Shown here: positions 18,059 through 28,248 of the stretch, piece after piece
Layout of the letters: each line of letters begins with the position of its first letter
How positions within the stretch are numbered: position 1 is the stretch's first letter
Source: Thermoplasmatales archaeon
GTDB lineage: Archaea > Thermoplasmatota > Thermoplasmata > Thermoplasmatales > Thermoplasmataceae
NCBI GenBank assembly: GCA_016806715.1
Contig: CP060531.1
Span: forward strand, 1,287,966 to 1,351,965
Reading direction: 5' to 3'
Length of the DNA: 64,000 nt
Program-made: the position numbers and the translations under genes
The notes under the pieces: generated by a model
What the model saw: only the letters and a program-made list of their open reading frames with translations
Database searches by the model: none
What the model was told of the DNA's origin: nothing

Positions 18059-19209
18059 TGTCAACATTTCGTGGATACGAAAGAGAAAATGGTCGAATTG
18101 GTACGAGGAATCATGTGCTAATAATCCCTCTAGACGATCTTTCAAATTCCGCCTCTGTGGCAGTGGAGAATAATGTGTTCGGGACAAGAGCGATACCTCA
18201 CCCTTACGGGAGGCTTCAATTCGGCAGGGATCTCGATCTGACTTTCAAGACCCTTTCTGGAATGGGTCGTAATCCCAACGTGGCAGGCGCAGTTGTAATT
18301 GGAATTGAGGATCAGTGGGCACAGAAGATAGCAGACAGCATTGCCGAAACCGGGAAGAGAGTGGAGGCCCTCAGCATAGAGGGTAATGGTGACTATCGAA
18401 CCATAGAGAAAGCTTCTAGATTGGCGAAGGGAATGGTGGAGGAAGCCAGCGACAAGAGACGAAAAGATTTTGACGTATCGAACCTGGTAGTGAGCACAAA
18501 GTGTGGGGAATCTGACACGACATCCGGCCTTGCATCAAACCCAACTGTGGGAGTAGTGTTTGACAGACTTGTTGACGAAGGTGCTACAGTTATATTTGGC
18601 GAAACATCAGAATTAACAGGGGCCGAGAGCTATGTCGCAAAAAAGTGTGCTACTCCTGAACTTAGAAAAAAATTTCAGAGGATGTTTGACGAGTACCAGA
18701 ACGATATAGTTAAGGAGGGTGCAGATCTTCTGGGCTCGCAGCCGACAAAAGGGAACATAAAGGGTGGTCTGTCAACCATCGAGGAAAAGGCATACGGAAA
18801 TATACAAAAGGCCGGAACAAAAACAATAATCGATGTCCTAGACTATGCAGAAGAGCCCAAGAAAAAGGGGCTGAATTACATGAATACATCTTCAGCAGCT
18901 GCAGAAGCAGTTACGCTATTTTCAGCAGCTGGAGCAGTTGTTCATCTCTTTACAACTGGGCAGGGAAACATAGTGGGCAATCCAATTGAACCGGTTGTAA
19001 AGACTACTGCAAACCCAAACACTGCGAAGACAATGAGCGAACACATAGACCTTGATATCTCAGGGCTGTTAAGATTTGAATTTGACCTGAAGGAAGCTGG
19101 AAACAGGCTCTACGATAGAATGCTGCGAACAGCTTCGGGAACGCTAACTGCAAACGAGATATTGAAGCATCACGAATTCGCCCTTACCAAGCTCTACATC
19201 TCAGCTTAA
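18058..19209 (+). CDS. UxaA-type dehydratase large subunit
   Basis: Catalytic subunit of the altronate/galactarate dehydratase family, 383 residues. Recognisable segments are RIGTRNHVLIIP near the N-terminus, VSTKCGESDTTSGLASNP (the iron-binding Cys region), GETSELTGAE, and NTSSAAAEAVTLFSAAGAVV with TGQGNIVGNPIEPVVK. I choose the ATG at 18058, which overlaps the upstream stop and has AGGTGGGAG five bases before it; a GTG at 18049 is also open. It probably works on a hexonate or uronate-derived acid. SuyB (sulfolactate lyase) is the main alternative. Confidence 0.82.
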   Translation: MSTFRGYERENGRIGTRNHVLIIPLDDLSNSASVAVENNVFGTRAIPHPYGRLQFGRDLDLTFKTLSGMGRNPNVAGAVVIGIEDQWAQKIADSIAETGKRVEALSIEGNGDYRTIEKASRLAKGMVEEASDKRRKDFDVSNLVVSTKCGESDTTSGLASNPTVGVVFDRLVDEGATVIFGETSELTGAESYVAKKCATPELRKKFQRMFDEYQNDIVKEGADLLGSQPTKGNIKGGLSTIEEKAYGNIQKAGTKTIIDVLDYAEEPKKKGLNYMNTSSAAAEAVTLFSAAGAVVHLFTTGQGNIVGNPIEPVVKTTANPNTAKTMSEHIDLDISGLLRFEFDLKEAGNRLYDRMLRTASGTLTANEILKHHEFALTKLYISA

Positions 19210-19260
19210 TAATTTTATCGATACAAATATTTCTAAATACCTATTTAATAACTCTTTTAG

Positions 19261-19920
19261 ATGGAGCCAAAAGAGAAACTTAATGAACTCGCATATAAGC
19301 ATATTTTTGATGGTTTATTGCAGGGAAAATTCAGGCCTGGAACATTCCTTAACATAGATGATATCTCCGAAAACCTGAAAATCAGCAAAACCCCGATCAG
19401 GGAAGCACTTCTGGAGCTCGAAGGAGAAGGACTGATCATTAGAAATGGACGGTATTATCACATTTTCAGCCCCTCAAGGAAAGAGATCATGGATCTGTAT
19501 GATGTAAGGAGGATTCTGGAAGGCGAAGCTGCAGCCCTGGCTGCCGGGAATCCATCTCCCGCACTGATCACTGCACTGGATCAGACCATAAGCCGAATAG
19601 AGGAGCTATCCATGGTAGGAGAACCAGACCCGATCCTGTTCGCAGACCTTAGCGGCAAGTTTCACTCCATCATCTGTACAGGTTCTGGAAATGAATTCCT
19701 GTCAAAAATTGTGGGCGATATTAGATTGAAGCTTAAGATAGTGAGAGTAACGTCATTCACAAGTTTCAATAGGAGGAAAGAAGACCTGCTGGAGCATAAA
19801 GCAGTCTTCAACGCGATAAAGAGCAAGAATCCATCACTGGCAAAGGAACTTATGATCGATCACCAGAGCAGGGTTATAGAGTACGTGAAGAGGGAATTAC
19901 TCATGCAGTTCTACGAGTGA
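19261..19920 (+). CDS. GntR-family regulator with FCD domain
   Basis: 219-residue transcription factor: N-terminal winged HTH (GKFRPGTFLNIDDISENL then SKTPIREALLELEGEGLI) and a helical FCD effector domain with the usual acidic/His metal ligands (DLSGKFHSIIC, EHKAVFNAI, DHQSRV). FCD regulators sense sugar acids and commonly control uronate or aldonate use. It lies 51 bases after uxaA and converges on the second enolase-superfamily gene. The palindromes at 17718-17758 and 21078-21088 are plausible targets (inference). Confidence 0.88.
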   Translation: MEPKEKLNELAYKHIFDGLLQGKFRPGTFLNIDDISENLKISKTPIREALLELEGEGLIIRNGRYYHIFSPSRKEIMDLYDVRRILEGEAAALAAGNPSPALITALDQTISRIEELSMVGEPDPILFADLSGKFHSIICTGSGNEFLSKIVGDIRLKLKIVRVTSFTSFNRRKEDLLEHKAVFNAIKSKNPSLAKELMIDHQSRVIEYVKRELLMQFYE

Positions 19921-19923
19921 TTT

Positions 19924-21021
19924 TTAGTGAAACCTTAGCATCCGTGTACTGTCGGATATTGGTATGTTCTCGGTTGGCTCTATACCTAGGCCCTTACCTC
20001 CAGGCGAAAGCGTGTTCTTGTCAATAGTTCCGGTGAAAGAGAAAAACTTCGGTATCTCATTTGGTGGAGTTTCTACCAAAGTCTTTCCATCATATGAGCA
20101 GCCAAGGTTTGCACTGGCCAGGATTCCTATCCATCCATTGTGCGGTCTGTTGTGAAAGGCTAGCGTCGCGTTATTTGCCCTCATTAGGCCCATCAACTCT
20201 ATGAATGGGGTTACCCCGCCGATCTTTGTAACATCGGGCTGATAATAGCTCAAGCAATCATTTTCCAGTAATCTCTTGAAATCAAATATGCTGAAGAAGT
20301 TCTCTCCAGCAGCAACCGGACCAATCGTATTTAGTTTCCTGAGCGAATCAAAATCATCAGGAGGCCACATTGGCTCCTCAACCCACTTAAGTTCGTACCT
20401 CGCGGACTTGATCATGAATTCTCTTGCTGTCTCAAAGTCCATTGAGCAGTTCATGTCAACCATGAGGTCGAAATCATATCCCAGTTCATCCCTTATGCTT
20501 TTCACTGTTTCAAGTGTGTCAAACCACGTCTGGTGCAGTTTTATCGACTTATAACCGTCTGAGATCAAATTTCCCACTGCTTTTGTTGCAACGGAGGGTT
20601 CCGAATACCGTGAGAGAGATGCATATCGTTCAACAGATGACCTTCTTTTTCCCAGTATTCTTGCAAGTGAGGAACCGGACTCTTTTGTCAGCATATCCCA
20701 CAGGGCAATATCAACACCTGAAATAGAACCTGTAGTAATGCCGTAACCGCCTGAAAAGGTCATTTTCCTCATGTTATTCCACACTTCCCTGATATTATTC
20801 TCATCCGCGGAGGTTAGATAATCTGTAAGTATGTTCAACAGTGCAATATATGGTTCCCTGGAGTTTCCGGCTGCTGTCAGTATCTCTCCCCACCCTACCG
20901 TCCCATTACCATTCCTTATCTTCACAAATAGCTGATTACCCCATTCCTGAATCCACATCTGTTCCGGGTTGGTCTTATTCAGTGGGATGGATGCTTTTAT
21001 CGCTTCTACACTTTTTAACAT
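19924..21021 (-). CDS. Second enolase-superfamily sugar-acid dehydratase
   Basis: Mandelate racemase/MLE-type enzyme of 365 residues. Metal ligands D189 (MVDMNCS), E215 (WVEEPMW) and E240 (VAAGENF); K161 and H163 in SIKLHQ and H290/H294 in AFHNRPH are catalytic candidates. The set differs from the 9448-10590 enzyme (D189 instead of Glu, lysine on strand 2), so a different substrate, such as L-fuconate, rhamnonate or another acid, is likely. It converges on the GntR regulator gene with a 3-base gap. A short palindrome TATACTGTATA (21078-21088) lies upstream. Confidence 0.8.
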   Translation of the reverse strand: MLKSVEAIKASIPLNKTNPEQMWIQEWGNQLFVKIRNGNGTVGWGEILTAAGNSREPYIALLNILTDYLTSADENNIREVWNNMRKMTFSGGYGITTGSISGVDIALWDMLTKESGSSLARILGKRRSSVERYASLSRYSEPSVATKAVGNLISDGYKSIKLHQTWFDTLETVKSIRDELGYDFDLMVDMNCSMDFETAREFMIKSARYELKWVEEPMWPPDDFDSLRKLNTIGPVAAGENFFSIFDFKRLLENDCLSYYQPDVTKIGGVTPFIELMGLMRANNATLAFHNRPHNGWIGILASANLGCSYDGKTLVETPPNEIPKFFSFTGTIDKNTLSPGGKGLGIEPTENIPISDSTRMLRFH

Positions 21022-21118
21022 AATAACAATAGATTAATGCTTTTCAGGTTAAAAATATTACAGTAAATATCTCTATGTATACTGTATAATATATTCTCTA
21101 CCAATTTCACGGAAAACA

Positions 21119-21724
21119 TTAAAGTGAAAGATCAGCCCGGCGTCCAGAAAGTCCTGAAATCTCTTCATGCCTGAAACAGCTTCTCAGGTGGTCATTCACC
21201 ATCCCAGTCGCCTCCATGAATGAATAGCAAATCGTTGGTCCAACAAACTTAAACCCACGTCTTGAAAGGTCCCTGCTCATTTCGTCAGACTCAGCGGTTC
21301 TGGTTGGAATCTGTTTTATGTTTAGCCAATTGTTGGTAATCTGGGCATTTTCGGTGAATTTCCAGATATATGAGTCGAAAGATCCATACTCTTCTTTCAC
21401 TGTCAGGAAAGCTCTGGCGTTCTGGATCGCTGAGTTTATCTTGAGGTGGTTACGTATTATGCCCTTATCAGAAACGAGCGAAGCTACCTTGATTTCATCG
21501 TATTCCGCTATCTTTACCGGGTCGAAGTTGTCATACGCTTTCCTGAAATTTTCCCTCTTATGCAATATGGTCTTCCACGATAACCCTGCCTGTGTGCCCT
21601 CGAGTATCAGAAACTCAAACAGGCTTCTGTCATCGTGCACCGGTACACCCCACTCCTCGTCATGATACCTGATGTATAGAGAATCGTTCTCCGGCACCCA
21701 GTCACACCTTACCCTGTGTTCCAT
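21119..21724 (-). CDS. tag: DNA-3-methyladenine glycosylase I
   Basis: Base-excision repair enzyme removing 3-methyladenine, 201 residues, close to the usual Tag size. Zinc-snap ligands are all present: C7 and H21 at the N-terminus (RCDWV; YHDEEWG) and H179 and C183 (NDHLRSCF) near the end. E42 in LEGTQAGLSW is in the base-binding pocket, followed by KRENFRKAYDNFDP. Single gene on the minus strand. The C-terminal tail after residue 190 is variable. Confidence 0.93.
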   Translation of the reverse strand: MEHRVRCDWVPENDSLYIRYHDEEWGVPVHDDRSLFEFLILEGTQAGLSWKTILHKRENFRKAYDNFDPVKIAEYDEIKVASLVSDKGIIRNHLKINSAIQNARAFLTVKEEYGSFDSYIWKFTENAQITNNWLNIKQIPTRTAESDEMSRDLSRRGFKFVGPTICYSFMEATGMVNDHLRSCFRHEEISGLSGRRADLSL

Positions 21725-21849
21725 CCGGTTACACCTTTCTCAATTTTTTGATCTTGATCTCCTTCCGATAGGTATAAATCAGCGACAAAGTCACAACAAT
21801 TCTCCCCGTGTAAGCTGGAATGGGAAAGAAAAGCCTATATTGCTGCATT

Positions 21850-23802
21850 TCATCTTACAACTTCCTTCCGGAGGGCTTCTATTGCATCTTTGATCTCGTT
21901 AACAGAGGCTTCGTTCTCAAGTGTGCTGATATCTCCCGGCAATTGATTAGAATACACGGCTTTCAGGACTCTCCTCATTATCTTGCCGCTTCTTGTCTTT
22001 GGAACCATGTGAACGTAGTGGATTTCATCCGGAATCAGGATTGGTCCCATTGTCTCCCTGATACCTTTCTTCAGCTTCTCGGTGAGTTCTCTCCCTGGTG
22101 TAACTCCATGCTTTGGAATGATAAATGCGACAATTCCCTCACCCTTTACATCATCCGGTTTGCCGAAAACTGCCGCTTCAGCTATCTCCGGGAATGAGAC
22201 AAGCGCATCCTCTATTTCAATGGTTCCTATTCTATGCCCGGAAACCTTCATTACTTCGTCGGATCGGCCAAGGAGCCAGTAGTACCCATCTGAGTCTTTC
22301 ATCGCGTAGTCACCGTTGAAATATTTTCCAGGATATCTTGAGAAATAGGCACTCTTGTATCGCTCACGGTCATTATTCAATGACATCATCATTCCGGGCC
22401 ACGGTTTCCGGATTGCGAGGAAACCTCTCTGATTGGCATGCACTTCATTTCCGTCCTCATCAAGAATAACAGGGTCAATCCCGGGGAGCGGAAAAGTAGC
22501 AGAACCTGGCTTCAGTGTTCCAAGTCCAAGTTCGATGGCAGGAGAAATTATGAATCCGCCTGTCTCTGTCTGCCAGTAGGTATCAACAATGGGGCATCTG
22601 GACCTGCCAATTATCCTGAAATACCAGTGCCAGGCTGCAGGGTTAATTGGCTCTCCGACAGTGCCGAGCACGCGCAGGCTGCTTAGATCATGCTTGGCTG
22701 GATACGCATCTCCGTACCTCATGAGGAGTCGAATCGCGGTTGGGGACGTATATAGGAGATTCACGCCGTACTTTTCAACAATATCCCACATCCTGTCAGG
22801 TTCTGGATATGTTATGGCTCCTTCATACATTATGGATGTCAGTCCGAGTATCAGCGGTGCGAATACTATGTAACTGTGCCCTGTTACCCACCCTATATCG
22901 GCCGCACACCACCATCTGTCGTCTTCCTGCGGATTGAATGCCCACTTTAGCGTGTTCGCAATCCATACGCTGTATCCTCCATTTCCGTGTACAACGCCTT
23001 TCGGCTTGCCTGTCGTTCCTGAAGTATAGAGGATGTAAAGAGGATCATTTGAATCCATTTTCTCTGGTTCTACGTAAACGTTCTGCTCTTTTGTAACCTC
23101 ATCATACCAGAAATCCCTGCCTTCAACCATTTCAACAGGATTTCCGGTATTTCTAACCACGATTATCTCGGAGACCGTTGAAGTCTGTTCCACTGCCTCG
23201 TCAACAATTCTCTTAAGATCTATGACCTTCCCGGCTCTGTTTCCACCATCGGCTGTTACGACCACCTTTGCTCCGCAGTCGCGAATGCGTTCCGCAAGGG
23301 AATTTGCCCCAAAACCTGAAAAAACAAGGGTGAATGGTGCTCCTATTCTTGCAGCTGCCAGCATGGCTACTGGTGCTTCAATTATCATTGGGAGGTAAAT
23401 TGCAATGCGATCTCCTTTCTTTATACCCGCGTCAATCAATGCCTTTGCGAACGCGTTCACCCTTTTCAGGAGCCCGTGATATGTCACAATCTTCTCGGCT
23501 CCGGATTCGCCAACCCAGATGAATGCAGCCTTGTTCCTGCGGTGGCTCTTAACATGTCGGTCAAGCGCATTGTATGAAACGTTTATCTTTCCGTTGAGAA
23601 ACCACCTGTAAAATGGGGCATCTGAATCGTCAAGAACTCTGTCCCACTTGCCATACCAATCAACTATACCTGCGTGTTCGTTCCAGAATTCATCGGGACT
23701 TTCAAGTGATCTCCTGTGCATTGCTTCATATAATCCCCTCTGATGAGATACGTACTCATCTACAGGTAGAGTAACATTTACCTTGCCCGTGTCTTCTTCC
23801 AT
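21850..23802 (-). CDS. acsA: Acetyl-CoA synthetase (AMP-forming)
   Basis: Activates acetate (or propionate) to acyl-CoA with ATP to AMP. The ANL-superfamily signature YTSGTTGKPKGVVHG is intact, as are WWCAADIGWVTGHSY, TYWQTETGG and the C-terminal catalytic lysine in KTRSGKIMRR, the site controlled by acetylation in bacteria. I start at the ATG at 23802 (650 residues), because a TATA-like CTTAAAATA on the minus strand (23827-23835) lies about 28 bases before it. An ATG at 23823 would sit too close to that box. Monocistronic. Confidence 0.93.
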   Translation of the reverse strand: MEEDTGKVNVTLPVDEYVSHQRGLYEAMHRRSLESPDEFWNEHAGIVDWYGKWDRVLDDSDAPFYRWFLNGKINVSYNALDRHVKSHRRNKAAFIWVGESGAEKIVTYHGLLKRVNAFAKALIDAGIKKGDRIAIYLPMIIEAPVAMLAAARIGAPFTLVFSGFGANSLAERIRDCGAKVVVTADGGNRAGKVIDLKRIVDEAVEQTSTVSEIIVVRNTGNPVEMVEGRDFWYDEVTKEQNVYVEPEKMDSNDPLYILYTSGTTGKPKGVVHGNGGYSVWIANTLKWAFNPQEDDRWWCAADIGWVTGHSYIVFAPLILGLTSIMYEGAITYPEPDRMWDIVEKYGVNLLYTSPTAIRLLMRYGDAYPAKHDLSSLRVLGTVGEPINPAAWHWYFRIIGRSRCPIVDTYWQTETGGFIISPAIELGLGTLKPGSATFPLPGIDPVILDEDGNEVHANQRGFLAIRKPWPGMMMSLNNDRERYKSAYFSRYPGKYFNGDYAMKDSDGYYWLLGRSDEVMKVSGHRIGTIEIEDALVSFPEIAEAAVFGKPDDVKGEGIVAFIIPKHGVTPGRELTEKLKKGIRETMGPILIPDEIHYVHMVPKTRSGKIMRRVLKAVYSNQLPGDISTLENEASVNEIKDAIEALRKEVVR

Positions 23803-23823
23803 AGTCGAATATATAGGATGCAT

Positions 23824-24237
23824 AGTATTTTAAGTTTGCAGGGGCAATCTGGAGGAGATAACCAATAGTACTTATGGTCCGACAGGAACTTTAATGTTAC
23901 AGGTGAGCAGAATCAATCGAAATTCAAATAACAGCTCTCCCGGCAATGGCTGCCGCCCACTCACTCAAAGTATGTCTGGAGGCTTCAAACAATGTGCAAA
24001 CTTTCAAGGGTTATCCTAATTATTTTCTTGCCTTGTTCTGAAACCGCAGAATAGGGTATTCTAGCGTTTCCTAAAGGGACGCCAACTAGTTCTTAGTCAA
24101 AAGCAGCAAAAACTCGGCAAGTACTTTCCTAGACTCTAATAGACAGAAATAATTAATTTATGAGAGGCTGTCAACGGAGAACCGACAGCATCCAAAAACA
24201 GGATGTGTTTTCCTACAGCATTCTTAAAGTAAAATAT
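23824..24237. other. Intergenic region, nothing recognised beyond promoters
   Basis: About 410 bases between acsA and a methyltransferase gene. Only the acsA TATA-like box at the left edge is visible; I see no RNA, repeat or coding frame that I can support. Confidence 0.4.
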
Positions 24238-24849
24238 CTATTTCTTGAATTTAGCCCTTATGTAGCCGTTCTGCTCCTTAATGTCAACTGCCAGACCAAG
24301 TCTTGTAGATATTTCCTCAAATTTCTGCCGGCTCATAAGGTGTGATCTCACAAATTTCCTGTTGAAACTGCCGTCATCGGTGATCTCGTAGAATATGAGG
24401 CTCCCTCCTATGTTTACTCTTTCCATTATGTTTTTTATGGAATCCTCCCTGTCTTTCCAGTGATGAAAAGAGAGGCTCGAATATGCAAGGTCAAATTTAG
24501 AGTCTCCCGGTATTGACCTGCTGCTCCCGTTCTTGAAAGAAATCCTGTCCTCCAGGTTAAGCTTTTTACTCTTATTTGTTGCCTTTGTAACCATCTGGGT
24601 AGACGGATCTATACCAAGTCCCCGGAAGTTCTCAGTTGTTCCCGCAAGGGAAAGAAGCAGGAAACCTGTTCCAGAGCCTATGTCTAGAACACTTCCAAAG
24701 TCACAGGAGGTGAGGTCATTTAGAACAAAGTTGTAAAACTTCCTGAGGGTGGGAATAGCCCTGGTGATTCCATAAAATTTAGCGCCCAGGCTTCCAAATT
24801 TTTCTTCTCCCTCAGCATACAATTCTTTTCCGTTATAATCAGGATTCAT
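24238..24849 (-). CDS. Class I SAM-dependent methyltransferase
   Basis: Methyltransferase of 203 residues with SAM-binding motif I LDIGSGTG at 55-62, motif II acid GLGIDPST near 77, and a post-motif I region DLAYSSLSFHHWKDRE typical of UbiE/Methyltransf_11 proteins acting on small molecules. No neighbour indicates the substrate. A TATA-like stretch precedes the start at about 24880. Function beyond the fold is not known. Confidence 0.75.
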   Translation of the reverse strand: MNPDYNGKELYAEGEEKFGSLGAKFYGITRAIPTLRKFYNFVLNDLTSCDFGSVLDIGSGTGFLLLSLAGTTENFRGLGIDPSTQMVTKATNKSKKLNLEDRISFKNGSSRSIPGDSKFDLAYSSLSFHHWKDREDSIKNIMERVNIGGSLIFYEITDDGSFNRKFVRSHLMSRQKFEEISTRLGLAVDIKEQNGYIRAKFKK

Positions 24850-25251
24850 AATCAGCAGATACCAGTAATCAATTATCCCGACTGGTTATATAAATTGTCA
24901 CAGCAAAGCAAATACGTCAGTATAATGCCCAGGCCAGTAATGATCTTGCTAGTTGACCAAAGGGAAATGCAAATGAAAATGCAACTTTATGAAAAACATG
25001 ATCCGATCTGTAAAAGTTTCATCTCAAATTCTCCATGCAGAGAGTCCGGCCAACGTTTCAATAGAATGGTATTCCAGAAGCTCGTGCACAAAAGACTGGC
25101 CAGTAGGCAGTGAATTAGCAATAACCGGAGGAAGATTGAAGGACAAAAGTGCACCTTTGTATCCACTTACCAGCCCTCAAGATTTTTTCTAATATTCTCG
25201 GGGTGTTAAATCTGTGCCTAATTTTATTACGCTTGATGCAATTGTGAATCA
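24850..25251. other. Intergenic region between divergent genes
   Basis: Around 400 bases carrying the promoters of the methyltransferase (left) and the P-type ATPase (right). Short frames here lack family resemblance and a plausible start, and I do not annotate them. Confidence 0.4.
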
Positions 25252-27621
25252 TTGTCAAAAGATCAGTCTTCAGAGGCAGCAGATGTGATCGATTTCAAGC
25301 CGGACATCAATAATGGGCTTACATCAGATGAGGTTGAGAAGCTTAGGAAAAAATACGGGTATAACGAAATCCCGGAAAAGAAGGAAAGCCCCTTTCTCTC
25401 CCTCGGCAAGAAATTCTGGGGCACAACCGCATGGATGCTTGAGGTAACCGCTGCACTGACATTTGTATTGCAGAAATACATCGATTTCTACATAATTGCT
25501 GCTCTGCTTATTGTTAATGCTGTAATAAGCTTCTTCCAGGAGGAGCGTGCATCAAAGGCAGTAAGCATATTGAAGCAGAGCCTTCAGGTGAAATGCCGGG
25601 TTCTCAGGGGCGGCAAATGGATCATTGAGGACGCAAGGGCACTTGTTCCTGGAGACGTGATACGCATACGATCCGGGGATCTTGTTCCTGCCGACTCTAT
25701 CCTCGTTGACGGCTATCTGGACGTAGACCAGTCTGTTTTGACAGGTGAGTCCATTTCTGTAGAAAGGAAGAATGGAGAGAAGGTGTTTTCCGGATCAATA
25801 ATCAAAAAGGGCGAAAGCACGGCGATGGTTATTGCTACTGGAGCTGCTACATATTTTGGAAAAACTGCCGAACTCGTCCAGACGGCATCCCCAAAACTGC
25901 ACATAAATGAAGTTGTTTCCGGAGTGCTAAAATGGCTTCTCGCTATTGCCATTACGCTGGTTATAGTTTCTCTCATAATATGGATTATAAGAGGACTCAA
26001 TGTCATTGCCATACTCCCGCTCCTCCTGGTGCTCCTTATAGCTGCCATCCCTGTGGCCCTTCCTGCAATGTTCACAGTCAGTATGGCGCTTGGCTCCATG
26101 GATCTGGTCAAGAAGGGGATAGTGGTCACCCGGCTCAGCTCGATTGAGGATGCAGCAAGCATGGATATCCTCTGCACCGACAAGACGGGCACAATAACAC
26201 AGAACAGGTTAACAGTCGCTTCAGTCATACCTCTGGATGGATACAGCGAAGACCAGATAATCATGTATGGCGCCATGGCTTCGTCTGACGCAAATAATGA
26301 TGCTATAGATTCCGCGTTCCTTCAGGAATACAGGAAGAGAAAATTACCCGAATTCTCTGTGGAGAAGTTCGTTCCCTTCGATCCGTCCACTAGGAGAACG
26401 GAATCAGACTCTGTCATTGACGGCAGAAGACTCCACATAATGAAAGGTGCAGTCAAGACCATTGCTTCGCTGGTCCAGGACAACAGCAACGATGCAGAGA
26501 AAAGGATGGCGGACCTTGCTGTCAAAGGATACAGGACAATAGCCGTGTCCATCGCGTCGGCAGAAAAAAAAGCGGAAATTGCGGGTTTTGTGGCACTGTA
26601 TGATCCCCCTAGGAAGGATTCCAGGGCCCTCATAAGCGAGCTGAAGGATCTTGGAATCAATGTGAAAATGCTTACCGGGGATTCCGAGGAGATAGCGATG
26701 GAAACCGCACGGCAGGTAGGGCTGGGGCTTTCAATCACTCCGGTGCATAATGACATTTCTCCGGATACCATTGAAAAGAGCGACGGTTTTTCTGAGATTT
26801 ATCCCGAGGACAAGTACCAGATAGTCAAGGCGCTGCAGGAGAAGCACCACGTCACCGGGATGACGGGAGACGGAGTAAACGACGCACCTGCTCTCAAGGA
26901 GGCGGAGGTGGGCATTGCTGTCAGCACATCTACTGATGTTGCCAAGGCAGCTGCAAGTGCTGTACTGACAAAAGAAGGGCTGGAAAACATCGTGGATCTC
27001 ATAAAGGATGGCAGAGCCATATACCAGCGGGTTGTCACATGGGTTCTTAATAAGATCACGAGAACCATAGAAATAGTAGTCTTTGTGTCCCTTGCCTTCC
27101 TCATTCTTGGGAGCTATATAGTCAGCGCATTTGACATCGTACTGACACTTTTCCTGATAGATTTTGTCACAATATCACTGTCAACAGACAACGTGAGGTG
27201 GTCGAAAAAACCGGAATCTTGGGATATTACTTCATTGGTCAAGGTGGCAGCTGTTATTGGAGCCATGATGATCGCTGAGTCATTTTTATGGCTGTTCATT
27301 GGGATGAAATACTTGTCCGTTGGAAATCAGGTGCCCATGTATTCCTTTTCCTTTGGTATACTGCTCTATTTCGGAATATTCACAACGTTTGTGACCAGAG
27401 AAAGAAAGCATTTCTGGTCATCCATGCCCGGAAAGCCTCTTTTCATTGCGCTCATTGTTGATATTTTTGTGGTCTTAGCAATAGAAACCTTTGGAATTCC
27501 CGGCGTTGCTGCAATGCCTATATGGATCACGCTGCTCACACTTTCATTCACCGCGCTTGTGTCGCTAATTGTCAATGACGGCATAAAGTCGATCCTGCTC
27601 AGGACAGTTAAGATTGTATAA
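25252..27621 (+). CDS. P-type H+-ATPase (P3A, plasma-membrane type)
   Basis: Proton-pumping ATPase of 789 residues, starting at a TTG since no upstream ATG is in frame. Conserved P-type motifs: TGES (164-167, dephosphorylation loop), D310 in CTDKTGT (phosphorylated aspartate) preceded by AIPVALPAMFTVSMALG, KGA in the nucleotide-binding domain, and MTGDGVNDAPAL in the hinge. About ten helices. The ALPAMF..MALG segment and short termini match archaeal/fungal P3A proton pumps. In an acidophile it would help hold near-neutral internal pH. Monocistronic. Confidence 0.88.
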   Translation: MSKDQSSEAADVIDFKPDINNGLTSDEVEKLRKKYGYNEIPEKKESPFLSLGKKFWGTTAWMLEVTAALTFVLQKYIDFYIIAALLIVNAVISFFQEERASKAVSILKQSLQVKCRVLRGGKWIIEDARALVPGDVIRIRSGDLVPADSILVDGYLDVDQSVLTGESISVERKNGEKVFSGSIIKKGESTAMVIATGAATYFGKTAELVQTASPKLHINEVVSGVLKWLLAIAITLVIVSLIIWIIRGLNVIAILPLLLVLLIAAIPVALPAMFTVSMALGSMDLVKKGIVVTRLSSIEDAASMDILCTDKTGTITQNRLTVASVIPLDGYSEDQIIMYGAMASSDANNDAIDSAFLQEYRKRKLPEFSVEKFVPFDPSTRRTESDSVIDGRRLHIMKGAVKTIASLVQDNSNDAEKRMADLAVKGYRTIAVSIASAEKKAEIAGFVALYDPPRKDSRALISELKDLGINVKMLTGDSEEIAMETARQVGLGLSITPVHNDISPDTIEKSDGFSEIYPEDKYQIVKALQEKHHVTGMTGDGVNDAPALKEAEVGIAVSTSTDVAKAAASAVLTKEGLENIVDLIKDGRAIYQRVVTWVLNKITRTIEIVVFVSLAFLILGSYIVSAFDIVLTLFLIDFVTISLSTDNVRWSKKPESWDITSLVKVAAVIGAMMIAESFLWLFIGMKYLSVGNQVPMYSFSFGILLYFGIFTTFVTRERKHFWSSMPGKPLFIALIVDIFVVLAIETFGIPGVAAMPIWITLLTLSFTALVSLIVNDGIKSILLRTVKIV

Positions 27622-27792
27622 TGTAGTGTGGCTCAAACAGATTCATAATCGCTCACACTGCTCATTGCAATCATGTTCAATGTAATGTGTTTCAATTCCA
27701 AGCAAGACAGGGCATGGGGTGGATCCGGGGTGATTAGCTTTCATCCCTGTTTTTGGGGATAAAAGAATTTTCCAGTGGGCAAACCGCAGTTA

Positions 27793-28248
27793 TCAGCGAA
27801 CTATCAGTACTGAAACTGGTGAGTTTGCAGACACTCTCTGGGACACAGACCCGAAGAGTATGCCTTTCTTGAATCCAGGTTTTCTGTTGCCCATGACGAT
27901 CATGTCAGGCATAAGTTTCTCTGCCACTTCCAGTATGCTACTCACAGGGTCTCCGTATTTTATTATCCCCTCACAGTTTGTTATTCCTGCCTTCTTTACT
28001 TCATCGACCAATTTTTTAATTCTCTCCTTGGTTTCCTTTATGATGTCGGAGTTCTCATCGAGAAGAACTTCCGTGGCTCCGGTCAGGTCACCCATCGGAG
28101 CATATACGGGCTTGACGACAGTGATTATGTAGAACCTGGCGTCGTCATGCGGTACCAGTATGTTTTTGGCAAATCTGTAAGCCCTCTCTGCCTCAGGAGA
28201 AAAATCCGTGGCAAGCAGTATTGAACTTATTTTATCTTTTGAATCCAT
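27793..28248 (-). CDS. Universal stress protein (UspA family)
   Basis: ATP-binding stress protein of 151 residues. The N-terminal strand SSILLATDFSPEAERAY and C-terminal nucleotide loop GNRKPGFKKGILFGSVSQ (the G-x2-G-x9-G-S pattern, ATP-binding subgroup) are intact. I use the ATG at 28248 because GGAGTGA precedes it; upstream codons to 28299 are open but lack such a signal. A TATA box (ATATATAATAAA on the minus strand) lies about 35 bases upstream. Role in stress survival is by family. Confidence 0.88.
   Translation of the reverse strand: MDSKDKISSILLATDFSPEAERAYRFAKNILVPHDDARFYIITVVKPVYAPMGDLTGATEVLLDENSDIIKETKERIKKLVDEVKKAGITNCEGIIKYGDPVSSILEVAEKLMPDMIVMGNRKPGFKKGILFGSVSQRVSANSPVSVLIVR

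Noticed and set aside
24895-25192. Two overlapping plus-strand frames before the H+-ATPase
   Set aside because: Protein-like residues are lacking and neither has a promoter or ribosome binding site; AT-rich spacer.
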